Assembly: GCF_020497125.1 (NCBI RefSeq)
Contig: NC_059075.1
Location: 42,196,003 to 42,260,002, forward strand
Reading direction: 5' to 3'
Length of the DNA: 64,000 nucleotides
Source: Mauremys mutica
Lineage: Eukaryota > Chordata > Testudines > Geoemydidae
How positions within the stretch are numbered: position 1 is the stretch's first letter; the number at the start of each line of letters is the position of its first letter. Shown here one piece after another: positions 34,140 to 44,644 of the stretch. A program made the position numbers and the translations under genes. The notes under the pieces were generated by a model. It was not told the DNA's origin, made no database searches, and was given only the letters and a program-made list of their open reading frames with translations.

Positions 34140-36520
34140 TTATGGTGGTCCCAGTGGGGAGGTAAGGTAATAAATGGTTGGAAAATAAATGGTGAGATAG
34201 ATCCTGGTTGCAGGCTGGGAGGTCATCTTCGAGTGTCCCTTCAAATGATTGCTTGTTCTTAGGAGGGGCATGACTCGAGTCCAAATGAGACTCCACTGCC
34301 AAAGGTTGACCTTGGCGACGCCTATATCCCCTGCTCCTTCTGTGGTATGGTTCTGCTCTGGCCTAGCTTGTGAACCTGTGTGTGTGCTGAGGTTTAAATC
34401 TCTTCCTAGCATGGGCCAGGGGGGTACTGTACAGACCCAGCGAGCAGAGTGGTCCTAGAGTCTTTCAGGTTGTGTAATCTGCTGTCCGTTTGTTCAGTAA
34501 ACAGGGCCAACCTGTCAAATGGGAAATCCTGGATAGATTGTTGGACTTCCACTGACAGGCCAGATGACTACAGCCACAACGCCCGCCTCATTGACACCAC
34601 CGACACTATGGCTCTGGCAGTGGAATCTGCTGCGTCTGAGGTAGCCTGGAGGGAGGCCCTTGAAATTGCTCTATCTTCATCTAATATGGCATTGAACTCC
34701 TGCTTAAAGTCCTGCGGGAGCGAGTCAGTAAACTTGGCCATGGATTGCCATACATTAAAATGATATCTGCCAAGCAGGGCCTGGTGGTTTGCAATGCGAA
34801 ACTGTAGGCTGGCTGTAGAATAAATTTTCCTGCCATATATGAGTCATTTTGTGTCTTTATTCCTGGGAGGTCGAGCTGGGCTAACCCTGCCTGCCGCACT
34901 TGTTGGGTGCCGCTACTACTAGCGACCCGGGGGTGGGGGCGTGTACAAGTACTCGAACCCTTTTGCAGGGACGCAATACTTGCGGTCTGCCCTCTTGGAC
35001 ATAGGTGGTAAGGATGACGGGGTCTGCCACAAGGCTTTTACGATGTTGACCACCCCATCATGGACAGGAAGGGCCACCCTTGCTGGGGCTGCTGCGGCCA
35101 GCACGTCAAATAGAGAGTCCACTAGTTTGAACATCTCCGCCATCAATCCCAGGTTCGCTGCAACCTGTTTAAGCTCCTGATGGTCTTTGACATCATCTTG
35201 AGGCACCATCTGCAAGGGCCCTGCTACTTCCTCATCAGGCAATAAGGAGGAGGAGACCAGCCCAGGGTGAGGGGCGGGTTCCCTGTTCCTTGCCTGGAGA
35301 GCCACATGTCCTGGAGGGAGTGGTTCCCGGGCCCCTTGGCCCAACCCGACATCCAAGCTCTGGGGGATAGTGGGGTGAGACACTGATGTTGAAGACCCTG
35401 AGACTAAGCGCTGGGTCTGAGGACTCCCAGCTTGGGAACATGCTTATGGGTTATACCTCTGCCAGGGCCCCGGGCTTTGACCCTGTGGCCACGTACTTAT
35501 AGATTGGCCCTGGGGAAAACCTGCTGACTGTGCAAGTGGTGGTAGGTCTTTTGGGGCTGGCAACTCCTCACTCTCAGAGCCTGAGGAGCAATAATCTTCT
35601 TCAGGTGACCATGCTGGCATCACCATAGGGTAGGCTTTCCTGCTGTATCTGTCTGCCTCATGCCTGCCATTCGGGGAGCAGTACCAGGAACCTGCTGAGC
35701 CATGTTGCATATTCAGCGACCGGCGGTATTGTGTATAGGCCTGGTAATAATCCGGGGAGCGATACCACTTGCTCCGAGGATGGTGTGCAGGCTCTGGTGA
35801 CCAGGACCGGGAGTGTGGGGACCATCTATGACGCTCTGGTGACTGACGACTGGTGTTGAGGCTCTGGCGACCAGTATTGGGGCAGTGGTAACTGGCAAGG
35901 CTTCGAGGAGCGGTGCCGGGACTCCTGAGAGTGCCAAGGAGGCTCTGGTTAGCAGTGCTTGGGAACTGGTGAGCAGTGCCTGCCAGGTGACTGTTGCCAG
36001 GGTTCTGGGAACCGATGGCGTGCCTCTGCAGCCCAGTATTGTGGGTCCGGTGACTAGCGTTGGGATCCCAGGGCTTGGTGCCTGGTGTCTGGCGATCTGT
36101 GCTGGAAATTCGTCAACTGGTTGCGGGTCTGTGCAGCTCTGGAGGTTGCTGGCACGGCACTGGAGAGTGAGATTGGGCTGGGGTATGGTGCCATAGGGAT
36201 GAATTATGATGGGTGCCATTAAAGACTTTTACCTTGAGACGGATGAGAGGGAGGGGTCCTTGGGTCTCTCTTCCTGAGGAGTGGGCAGCATGGGGAGGGA
36301 GAAGATGTCGTTTGCCGCTTGAAAAGGCTTCCGGGGTGGATGGCACCATGAGGTACCGCGTGCCTCTACCACTCCCCAGAGTAGGAGACAGATCGTGGGG
36401 TGGGCTTATTTGTGGATCGCTGATTGGCATGGGCTTCTTACAGTGATTGCAAGGCTTGAAGCCCAAGGAGCAGGGCATGCCCCATCTTTGGACTAAGTCC
36501 TTCAGGGGACTAGCTATCAC
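34140..36520 (-). pseudogene. gag-like region of DIRS element 2
   Basis: Broken frames keep recognisable family blocks: KPCNHCKKPMPISDP near the start (about 36430-36460), then KALWQTPSSLPPMSKRADRK and VPAKGFEYLYTPPPP (about 34930-35010). The equivalent blocks in element 3 are CGVCQKSMPNSDP and TLWQTPASIPPT. The paired cysteines may form a zinc-binding site in intact relatives. Function is inferred only from position. Confidence 0.65.
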
Positions 36521-36850
36521 TAAAGTATACTAAACTATGAAGAACTGCTAACTATCAGCTAACTACAACTATTTTCAAAGAAAAAAGTTTAAAGAACCAC
36601 TGAAAGGAGACCACTTGCTAGAGCAAGGGGAGTGTTCCAGCACCAACATTGGCCGGTAAGAAGGAACTGAGGGAGGGAGGGAGGGGGCCAGCGGCACTCT
36701 TATACCAGCGCATATGCACGCCAATCCAGAGGCACCAGAGCTGGTCCCCTATGGATACCACTGTGGGTAAAAACTTCCGGCACCAGTGCAGTGGCGAGCA
36801 CACATCCCTACAATGGAATGGACATAAGCAAGCACTCGAAGAACTAGTAT

Positions 36851-38149
36851 TTTCTTACACCTGCAGTACCACCTGCAAGTGGATTCTTATCTGAGCAGAT
36901 TGGTTGCCAGCTTCTCTAGTGCCTGTGTTTCTCACTTCCACAGAACCTCAGACTCACCTTCTCTGCCTCTCTCACTCTTCTTCTCTTTGCTGAGACCCAA
37001 AGTCTACTACCCCTAGCAAGGCAATCAGAGTTACCTCTGAGGACAGAGGAAGAAGAATGGGCTGGGAGTCCAAAGGTGGCTGCTGTTACCTTAAACTGGC
37101 CCTGCCTGCACTGTCTTTCTCTTTCTCTGCCCTACAACTGTGCCACTGGATCTGGAACGGCTGGAAAAAGATTTGGATCTGGCGAATATAAGCTGGGGGC
37201 CAACTTCCAAAGGACCTGGAAAATGGAAAAGATGGCTTAGCTTGGGGCTGTCCCTCCCTCCTTCTGCACAGAAGCCTCCCTACTACTTGACCCACACATC
37301 CCTTATGCTAACAACCATCAGAAGGCAGCAATAGCCCAGTGGGTATGTCTGGAACAACAGGGACCCAAACAGCTTTTCCATGTGTCTCTGTTTATGGTAG
37401 TGTGACTGCAGACCCATCCTGCCCCAAGGGATTACAACATACCCAGAGATATACATTGGTACAGACATGTGAAAGAGGCTTAGAGCCTCTGTTTTAAATC
37501 TTGGTCCCAATATCGTCAATGGGAGTTGTTCACATTGACTTCCATTGAGCCAGGATTTCACCCTCTGTATGCTGGTGTCTGACTGGCCTTCTCAGACACC
37601 CCATCTTATAGATCAGAAAGGGCAGGACTCATCCAGGAGTAGTCTCTACAGCCGAGCAGTAGAGGAGGAGGGAGATGCAGCTCTAAACCCTGCGAAGATA
37701 CTGCCGTATAATCAAATGGGCAGAAGGATCTCTCCACTGATAGCCTTTCCCAACTCAAAAGTCAGTCAAAGCCCTGCCCACTAGGGAGCAGGGTGCTCAA
37801 TGAGTTTGCTCAAGTAATACTCTCCTGAACCTATTTTCCCCAGTGGATGTGGTTGTGCTGCTTCCCAATTCACTACCCTGAAGGTTTCCATGTCAGGACC
37901 TAATAAACTGAGTTTGAATTGGCCAAGCAGAGAGTGAATGCTCCTTCTGACACTTCAGAATCCATGTGGAACTTTCAGGCTGAGAGACAGAAGGGAAGGT
38001 ATTTTGCCTGCATCCTCCCTTGCTGACCCTGAGGCTGTGGATGGAACTGCCCTATTTAATCTCTTGCCTTTCCAGGTTACTATCCATTCTACTTCTAGGA
38101 CAAGTCCCTCAGAACAACCTCCCTTCTCTCTTCCCCAAAGTCATGCCAT
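36851..38149. other. No recognisable gene or repeat
   Basis: Mixed sequence with no motif-bearing frame. Confidence 0.35.
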
Positions 38150-38240
38150 ATTGTATCTGAGCTAGACTGCATGCTCCTCAGGGCAGGGCCCATGTCTCCA
38201 ATCTCTCTAGTCAGTGCCAGGCACATGTAGGGCACTACTT
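38150..38240 (+). repeat. L2-like 3' tail
   Basis: The words GACTGCATGCTCCTCAGGGC, AGGGCCCATGTCT and GTGCCAGGCACATGTAGGGC follow the 3' end of L2 LINEs on the + strand. Confidence 0.55.
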
Positions 38241-39143
38241 ATAAGTGAAATGATAACCAAACCTTATGATGAGAGAAACAAGGGCTACAGAACAAAGAAG
38301 GTACTGGGTTGCAGAGGGAGAGGAGGAAAAATGGCTTAGTCCCTCAGGCACCTGGAAAAGGGGGGCCTAAAGTTGAACTGGGCAAAGTATCTTCCCCTCA
38401 CATTTCCAAGAGCAACAATCCCTTCTCTCCAGTTATTTTGCTCACTGAAATAGCACACACTACTCTTGGAGCTGTAGCACCTTTCTTCCGGGGCAAGGAG
38501 AAGGCTTTAGGTGGCTTACCCAGCAAGTCATGCTTCCATTAGCCCTCCTCCAAGCTCTGAGCTCTGTCACTCGAGCTTATACAACAGGCTCTGGCCTAAA
38601 CTCTTCATTTCAGATTCAGAGAGGCAGGTTTGCCCTGGGTCAGCTAGCCACATCCTGCAGGAGAGGACTAAGATTTCTACCTCATGTGTTCACTTCAACT
38701 TGAACACTCCCAGTACGAATGGTTACATCTCTCCCTTAAAGAGGATCTCACAATTACCAAGGGACCCATACTATCTAGCTTACATTTCCTACAGTTCTAG
38801 ACTGTTGCTGTCTATTGTCCCTCTACTGACAATTCCCCTCACACGTGCTCTGCATTAATTCCGGGAAGATGCTCACAGAAATAGGGAGAGGTTGCTGCCT
38901 GCAGTTACAGTAGACACATACAGGATCAACAGAAGGAGATACTTTCAGCGGTGGCCAGAAGGGAGTCGGAGAATACATTGCAGGTAAAGGGTTTGCTTCC
39001 TGCAAGGCTGAAGACTGTAGGGTGGCAATGGCGGGAGCTCTGGAGGGAGCAACCAAGAGAAGAACAGTGCTCAACAGACTGGCATGTTCATGCAGGATTG
39101 CATAAATCAGCTTGATCAGATCATAGGCACTGAGTTTTCTTTT

Positions 39144-39495
39144 TCCCTAGGGGTGCTCCACCCCCGCTTCACCCCAAGACCCTGTCCTCACTCCACCCTC
39201 CCCTGAGGCCTCACCCTCACCCCGCCTCTTCCTGCCCCCACTCCGCCCCTCCCTCAAGGCTCCACCCTCACTCCTCCTCTTTCCGCCCCTGTTCCGCTCC
39301 TCCCCGAGGCCCCGCCCTCACTCTGCCTCTTCCCTCCCTCGCTCCAACCCTCCCCCGAGGCCCCGCTTGCCCACTGCTCACTGCTTTCCACCCTCCTGCA
39401 AGTGTCTCCCTCAGCCGCTTCAACAGCTGATTGGTGGCAGCTGCTCGAACAGCTGTGGCTAGTGGGTGCTAAGCACCCGCTATTTTTTCCCCTTG
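39144..39495. mobile_element. GC-rich non-autonomous element, likely DNA transposon
   Basis: It runs from GGGGTGCTCCACCCCCGC to TGCTAAGCACCCGCTATTTT and contains the same CCCCGAGGCCC-type units as the insert at 23958-24291. The ends are only loosely inverted and no target duplication was fixed. Confidence 0.45.
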
Positions 39496-40746
39496 GGTCA
39501 GATCCTCAGAACAGGGCTTTTAATCTGTAGTCCTATACATATCATGGCCCCAATACTCTGCAGCAAACGGGTTTTGAACTGTGCAAACTAGAATTCTGCA
39601 CCAACTACATATACATTAAAATAGAGAAATTGTGTTATTTATTTTCAAATTTAATCCCATTTTACACTGCCCCACCCACATTATCAGGTCTGAGAAGGCT
39701 GCAGATTTTTCTGTTAACTGTTGTAAAAACTGCTGGTAGTAAAGCTGAAGGTTTTGGCAGGTGGTAAAGCATGGGAGGAAGTTTGGAATTGTACAAGAAT
39801 TGCATTAGCTGGATGTTTTTGCTAAAGGATCAGCAATGAAATTGTTAATGTTAATATCGGAAATGTCATCCTTAAATTTCAGAGCTAACCACCCCCACTA
39901 GAGATGAATGGGGCAGGTCACTTCTTTTTGAGCTATTGTTTCAGGCTGTGCAGACTCAGGCAGAAATCACTGCATCAGAGACACTCAAGTCATGTTCTCA
40001 TGGTTTTCTTAGCAACCATAAGGGCTAAAAATATAATTCTTTAAAAATTAAAGCTCAGATTCTGGAGCTCAATTCTGCTGCAAATTCCATGGCTGCAGCA
40101 TCACAGAATACACAGGGCCTTGGCAATAACATCACATACAGTTTTGGTTCATCTAAACCAACAACATATCTGTTCTGCAGACACTTTTGAAGCAATGGAA
40201 AAAGATCAGGTTCTTGTTCCCTAGACACCAGTCCCAGAGGAACCTCTTTGAATTAAGCAGTCATGAACCAGAGAAGTAAGAAAATTAGAGAAGACAAATC
40301 CATATGACATACCTAGAGTAACCCTTTCTGGACAGAGAGGCTTTATTGCAAGACAGAAAAGTAAAAGTAAAAAATGCCCTGGCCTTTTAAAGGCCAAACA
40401 GAAACAGCAGAGTGTCCCTTAGCCAAAGCTAAAAGCAAAGGTGGCTCATTTTAGTCAAGCTCTCCTTTCAACCATATTTCTAGGGATCCTTCATCTCCAC
40501 CTCTCCTTGCCAGACTCAGCCCCAGCTCCTCCTCAGTAAGTCCTTCTTACAGTGTCCCAGGAGGAATTAGTTCCACCCTCAGATGGCCCCGGGGCTGCTA
40601 CTTGCAAACCACTGCACTCAGGGTAAGAAACTGTCTTTTTCTCTAGCCAGAGGGTTGGCCCCTTCCCTGCCAACTCCTGGAGATCAGCACAGTCCATCAT
40701 TCCATTCCTTTACTCTTCTCTCCTTGTTTGTGGGACCTGCACTCAC
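39496..40746. other. No recognisable repeat; TTLL5 3' flank or intron
   Basis: AT-rich sequence without a named repeat. If the 40747 donor is used, this is the start of the last TTLL5 intron. If translation reads through, TTLL5 ends within it at a TGA near 40698-40700. Confidence 0.4.
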
Positions 40747-40832
40747 CTGTGGCTTTTGTGCCTGGCTCACAGGATGCTGCGCTGTTAAGGCTGTTCTGGA
40801 ATCCATTCAGCTGCCCTTCTGTAGAAGTTACC
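40747..40832 (-). CDS. TTLL5: TTLL5 C-terminal exon
   Basis: TTLL5 is a tubulin polyglutamylase of the tubulin-tyrosine-ligase-like family. This small exon belongs to its extreme C-terminal tail. After a TGCCAG acceptor the first G completes the Lys codon left open by the exon at 55748. The frame then reads VTSTEGQLNGFQNSLNSAA and CEPGTKATG. EGQLNG-Q-SLN is the phrase I recall from the end of the mammalian protein. A GTGAGT donor follows (40741-40746 on the - strand), so a further exon may exist. If the donor is skipped, the frame continues about 17 codons to a TGA. The match is short, but the splice phase agreement supports it. Confidence 0.75.
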
Positions 40833-41322
40833 CTGGCAGATAAAAGCACTGGATTAGAATGAGATCAGCATGGAAAGGCCAGGCCAGTGAGAGACACTAA
40901 GTCATATAGGCCACTGGGGCTCAGAGATGGGAGCCACAAAACACTATCTGAATGTGGAAAGAAATGGGCAGTGCCAGCAGGAAGCTCAAAAAAGGTAGAA
41001 GGGAGATAAGTGAGCCCACAAGCACCTGCAAGAGCCACTCCTTCTATATGCCTCAAACAGCTGTTTGTCCTGAATGCCCCTGTGCCTGGCTCTGAGAGAA
41101 GCAGATGGGAAGTGAAGGAAAAAGCATTTGGTTTTGAGCTGCCAAGTCACAGAACACACTTAATAGTACCATGGGGTCCATACTACTCAGAGCTCTGAAA
41201 CAGAAAAGAAAAAACAGTTACTTACCTTCTTGTAATTGTTGCTCTTCAAGATGTGTTGTTCATGTCAATTCCAATCAGGTGTGCACACGCCACGTGCACG
41301 GTCATCAGAAACTTTTCCCTTA

Positions 41323-41414
41323 CATGCATCTGACGAAGTGGGTATTCACCCACGAAAGCTTATGCTCCAATACATCTGTTAGTCTATAAGGTGCCACAGG
41401 ACTCTTTGTTGCTG
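41323..41414. repeat. Short interspersed repeat inserted in the DIRS element 3 terminus
   Basis: This is a 92-bp copy of a sequence I recognise as widely dispersed in reptile genomes (GACGAAGTGGGTATTCACCC, ACGAAAGCTTATGCTCCAAT, AGGTGCCACAGGACTCTTTG). Its family name is uncertain to me. It is flanked by the perfect 10-bp repeat TTTTCCCTTA (41313-41322 and 41415-41424). The opposite terminal repeat of the same element (about 47347-47362) keeps the uninterrupted site. Confidence 0.8.
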
Positions 41415-41560
41415 TTTTCCCTTAGCAGCTCCCGTCAGGTTGGCTAGGGAGCCCCCTGGAGTGGCACCTTCATGGTGCTAAATATATGACCCTGCCAACC
41501 TGACTCCCCCTTCAGTTCCTTCTTGTCGCCTACTCCGACAGAGGGGAAGGAGGGAGGGTA

Positions 41561-41670
41561 TTGGAATGGACGTGAACAACACATCTCAAAGAACAATACT
41601 TACAAGAAGGCGAGTAACCATTTTTTCTTCTTTGAGTGTTTGTTCACATCGATTCCAGTCAGGTGACTCC
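41561..41670. repeat. DIRS element 3 internal complementary region
   Basis: TGGAATGGACGTGAACAACA to AAGAAGGCGAGTAACC complements the left terminus (41217-41275). TTTGAGTGTTTGTTCACATC onward matches the complement of the right end (47380-47430). The order is identical to that in elements 1 and 2. Confidence 0.85.
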
Positions 41671-41714
41671 CAAGCTCTCCCCTGGAGGTGGGGTTGGAGT
41701 TAAGGAACCACTGA

Positions 41715-42890
41715 TTAGAGAACTGCCCTGTCAAAAGCTGCATCCTCTCTGGCATGCTGTGTGATGGCATAGTGGGTAGTAAACGTGTGCATGGATGACC
41801 AGGTCACTGTTCTGCAGATCTCCTGGATGGGCACCTGGGCCAGGAAAGCTGTGGATGAGGCTTGAACCCACGTCGAGTGTGCTGTAATAGGTGTAGCTGG
41901 AACCTTGGCGAAGTCGTAGCAAATACGGATGCCCTCCATTATCCATAACTAAATGTGCTGTGAGGAGACTGGAAGCCCTTTCATCCGAGTTGCCACCGCT
42001 ATGAACAGTTGATTCAATTTCCTGAAAGTTTTGTGCGCTCAGTATAGAACGCTAGCGCTCTCCGGATGTCTAGCAAATGAAGTCTCTGCTCCCACGCATT
42101 GGCATGCGGCTTGGGATAGAAGACTGGTAGAAAAATGTCTTGTCCAATGTGGAATTGAGATACCATCTTGGGCAAGAAGGCTAGATGAGGCCTGAGCTGC
42201 ACCTTGTCCTTATGGAAGACCGTGGGAGGGTGGGGGGTGGAGGTCAGTGCTTTTAACTCGGACACCCTCCTGGCTGAAGTGATGGCAATCAGGAACACTA
42301 CCTTCCACGAGAGATACAGAAGGGAGCATGTAGCCAGTGGTTCAAACGGGGCTCCCATTAGTCTGGAGAGAACCAGATTGAGATCAAGTGGGTATAGGTG
42401 GTCAAGAATGTGGGTATAGTCTTTCCAAACCCTTTAGGAAACGGCCCACCATGGAGTTGGCGAATACAGAGAGCCCTGACTTTCCCGGGTGAAATGCCAA
42501 GATGGCCGCAAGGTGTACCCTGATGGATGATCCTGCCAACCTTTGCTGTTTCAGATGTAGTAGGTATTCCAGGATGAGTGGTATAGATGTCTGAAGCGGA
42601 GATGTGTGATGATGCTCACACCAGCACGAGAACCTTTTCCACTTAGCTAGATAAGTGACCCTAGTGGAAGGTTTCCTACTACCAAGCAACACCTCCTTCA
42701 CCAAATTTGAGCATTGGAGGTCCGTTGGGTTTAACCATGAAGCTTCCAAGCCATGAGATGAAGAGATTGGAGGTCTGGGTGAAGGAGGCGACCATGGTCT
42801 TGGGTAATCAGATCTGGGTAAAGTGGTAGTGCTATCAAGGCGTCCACTGACATCTCCAGAAGCATGGAATACCAATGTTGTCGGGGCCAT
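41715..42890 (-). pseudogene. Tyrosine recombinase of DIRS element 3
   Basis: The N-terminal domain reads SRKPSTRVTYLAKWKRFS, LEYLLHLKQQRLAG and FLKGLERLYP. The catalytic domain has SWKVVFLIAITSARRVSELK, so the first catalytic Arg is kept (codon 42266-42268), and WSSMHTFTTHYAI, so the nucleophilic Tyr is kept. The second Arg motif reads HSTW (Trp codon 41868-41870), a single-base change from Arg. Two frameshifts separate the pieces. Among the three copies this recombinase is the best preserved, but it lacks one of the residues the reaction needs. Confidence 0.8.
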
Positions 42891-43167
42891 GTCGGGGCCA
42901 GCATCATCACATCAGCTTTGTCTCTGCGGATCTTGAGCAGCACCTTGTGAATGAGTGGGACCGGTGGGAAGGCATACATGAAGTAGTCACCCCAAGGTAG
43001 CAAGAATGCTTCCGAGATGGAGCCCAGACGGTGTTTCTGGAAGGAGCAGAACGTTGGACAATTCCTGTTGCTCCTGGTGGTGAATAGGTCCACCTGGGGA
43101 AAGCCCCACCTTTGGAAGATGGAATGTAAGACGTCCAGACGGACTGACCACTCGTGGTTGAGAAACA

Positions 43168-44640
43168 ACCTGTTGAGACAGTCTGCAATCTCGTTCTGGG
43201 AGATTATTCACCTGGAGGCGTCCTGAGTGGGCTATAAAGAAATCCCAAAGCTGGAGAGCTTTGTGACAGAGAGGGGAGGAGTGGGCTCTGCCCTCTTTGT
43301 TTATGTAAAACATCGCAGTGGTATTGTTGGTCAACACCCCCACGCACTGACCTTGAAGTCTGTCCTTGAAGGTCTGGCAGGCTAGTCTCACCGCTCTGAG
43401 CACCTTTATATTGATGTGGAGCAGGATCTTGGACTGCAACCACCTGCCCTGCATCTATAGATCTCCAAGGTGGGCCCCTCCAACCCAGGTCTGATGCATC
43501 TGTTACCAAGGTCATGGATGGCTGAGGAGCGCTGAATAGGACTCCCTCACAGTCCAGCCACCAGCATACGGTGCCCAGGACTCGTCTCAGCACTGTTACT
43601 ACCGAGTCCAAACTGTGTCAGCCTGGGTGATAAACTGAGGCGATAATTGAGAATAAACTGGCCTGAGTCTTAGTCTGGCATGTCTGACCACATGGATGCA
43701 TGCTGCCATGTGTCCGAGAAGACTCAGGCATACCCTTGCAGTCGTGGTGGGGTATCTCTTGAGAGTCTGAATGATTCCTGTTAGTGCTTGGACTCTGGAC
43801 CCCAGTAGTATCGCTCTCGCCTGAACTAAGTCTAGCAGCACTGCCCCAATGAATTCTATTCTTTGGGTCGGTGACAGCGTTGACTTGTCCACGTTGAGGA
43901 GGAGACCCAGTCTCTGGAAGGTATTTGTGACTAACTGCACTTGGAACTCCACCTGCTCCCTGGAACACCCCCACAGCAGCCAATCGTCGAGGTAGGGATA
44001 CACCTGTACCTGCCTCTTGCGGAGAAAGGTCCCATCCACTGACGTGCACTTGGTGAAGACTCAGCGGGCCGTCGATAAACTGAATTGGAGCACCGTGAAC
44101 TGGTAGTGCTTGTGATTGACCACAAACCTCAGGAAACGTCTGTGGGACGGATGAATGGCTATGTGGAAGTACGCATCTTTCATGTTGAGGGCAGCGTACC
44201 AGTCCCCCAGATCCAGGGAAGGAATAATCGAGCTCAGGGAGACCATGTGGAACTTCAACTTTACCATAAACTGGTTGAGTCCTCACAGGTCTAAGATGGG
44301 TCTGAGACCCTCCCCCCTTTGCTTTTGGGATTAGGAAGTAACGGGAGTAGAACCCCTTGCCCCATAGCTCCCGAGGAACCTCCTCCACTGCCCCTAAGGC
44401 GAGAAGCAATTGCACCTCCTGTACAAGGAGTTGCTCATGAGAAGGGTCCCTGAAGAGGGATGGGGAAGGGGGCTGGGAGGGCGGTGAGGAGCAGAATTGG
44501 AGAGAATATCCCACCTCTACCGTATGAAGGACCCAACGGTCCAACGTTATAACAGACCACGTATGGTAGAAGTGGAATAGACAGTTCAGAAAGCAGGGAG
44601 AAGGATCCGGTATGACGTCTGGCATGCCGTCCTCAGGCAT
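43168..44640 (-). pseudogene. Reverse transcriptase and RNase H of DIRS element 3
   Basis: It begins with LLALGAVEEVPRELWG and YFLIPKAKGG, then shifts frame near 44290. Motif A reads WYAALNMKDAYFHI, with Asn (codon 44184-44186) for the catalytic Asp. The catalytic box reads VYPYLDDWLL (43983-43994) and is intact. It is followed by FQRLGLLLNVDKSTL and QRIEFIGAVL. RNase H keeps TLVTDASDLGWRG but has LTNNTTAMFYINK, with Asn for Asp. It is defective in both activities. Confidence 0.8.
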
Positions 44641-44644
44641 CCCC

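Larger units (their letters stand above)
29699..36850 (-). mobile_element. DIRS-type retrotransposon, element 2 (defective, nested)
   Basis: The layout on the - strand is gag-like (36.5-34.1 kb), reverse transcriptase and RNase H (34.0-32.5) and recombinase (32.3-30.1). The left terminus GTTACTCACCTTTTGTAACT is complemented by the internal region at 29915-29995. The outer 29750-29890 segment pairs with 36635-36790 (for example GAAGGAACTGAGGGAGGGAG against CTCCCTCCCTCAGTTCCTTC). A CR1 (30749-31898) splits the recombinase and a 158-bp insert (33215-33372) splits the polymerase. Sequence similarity to element 3 is clear throughout, with many C-to-T type changes. Confidence 0.87.
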
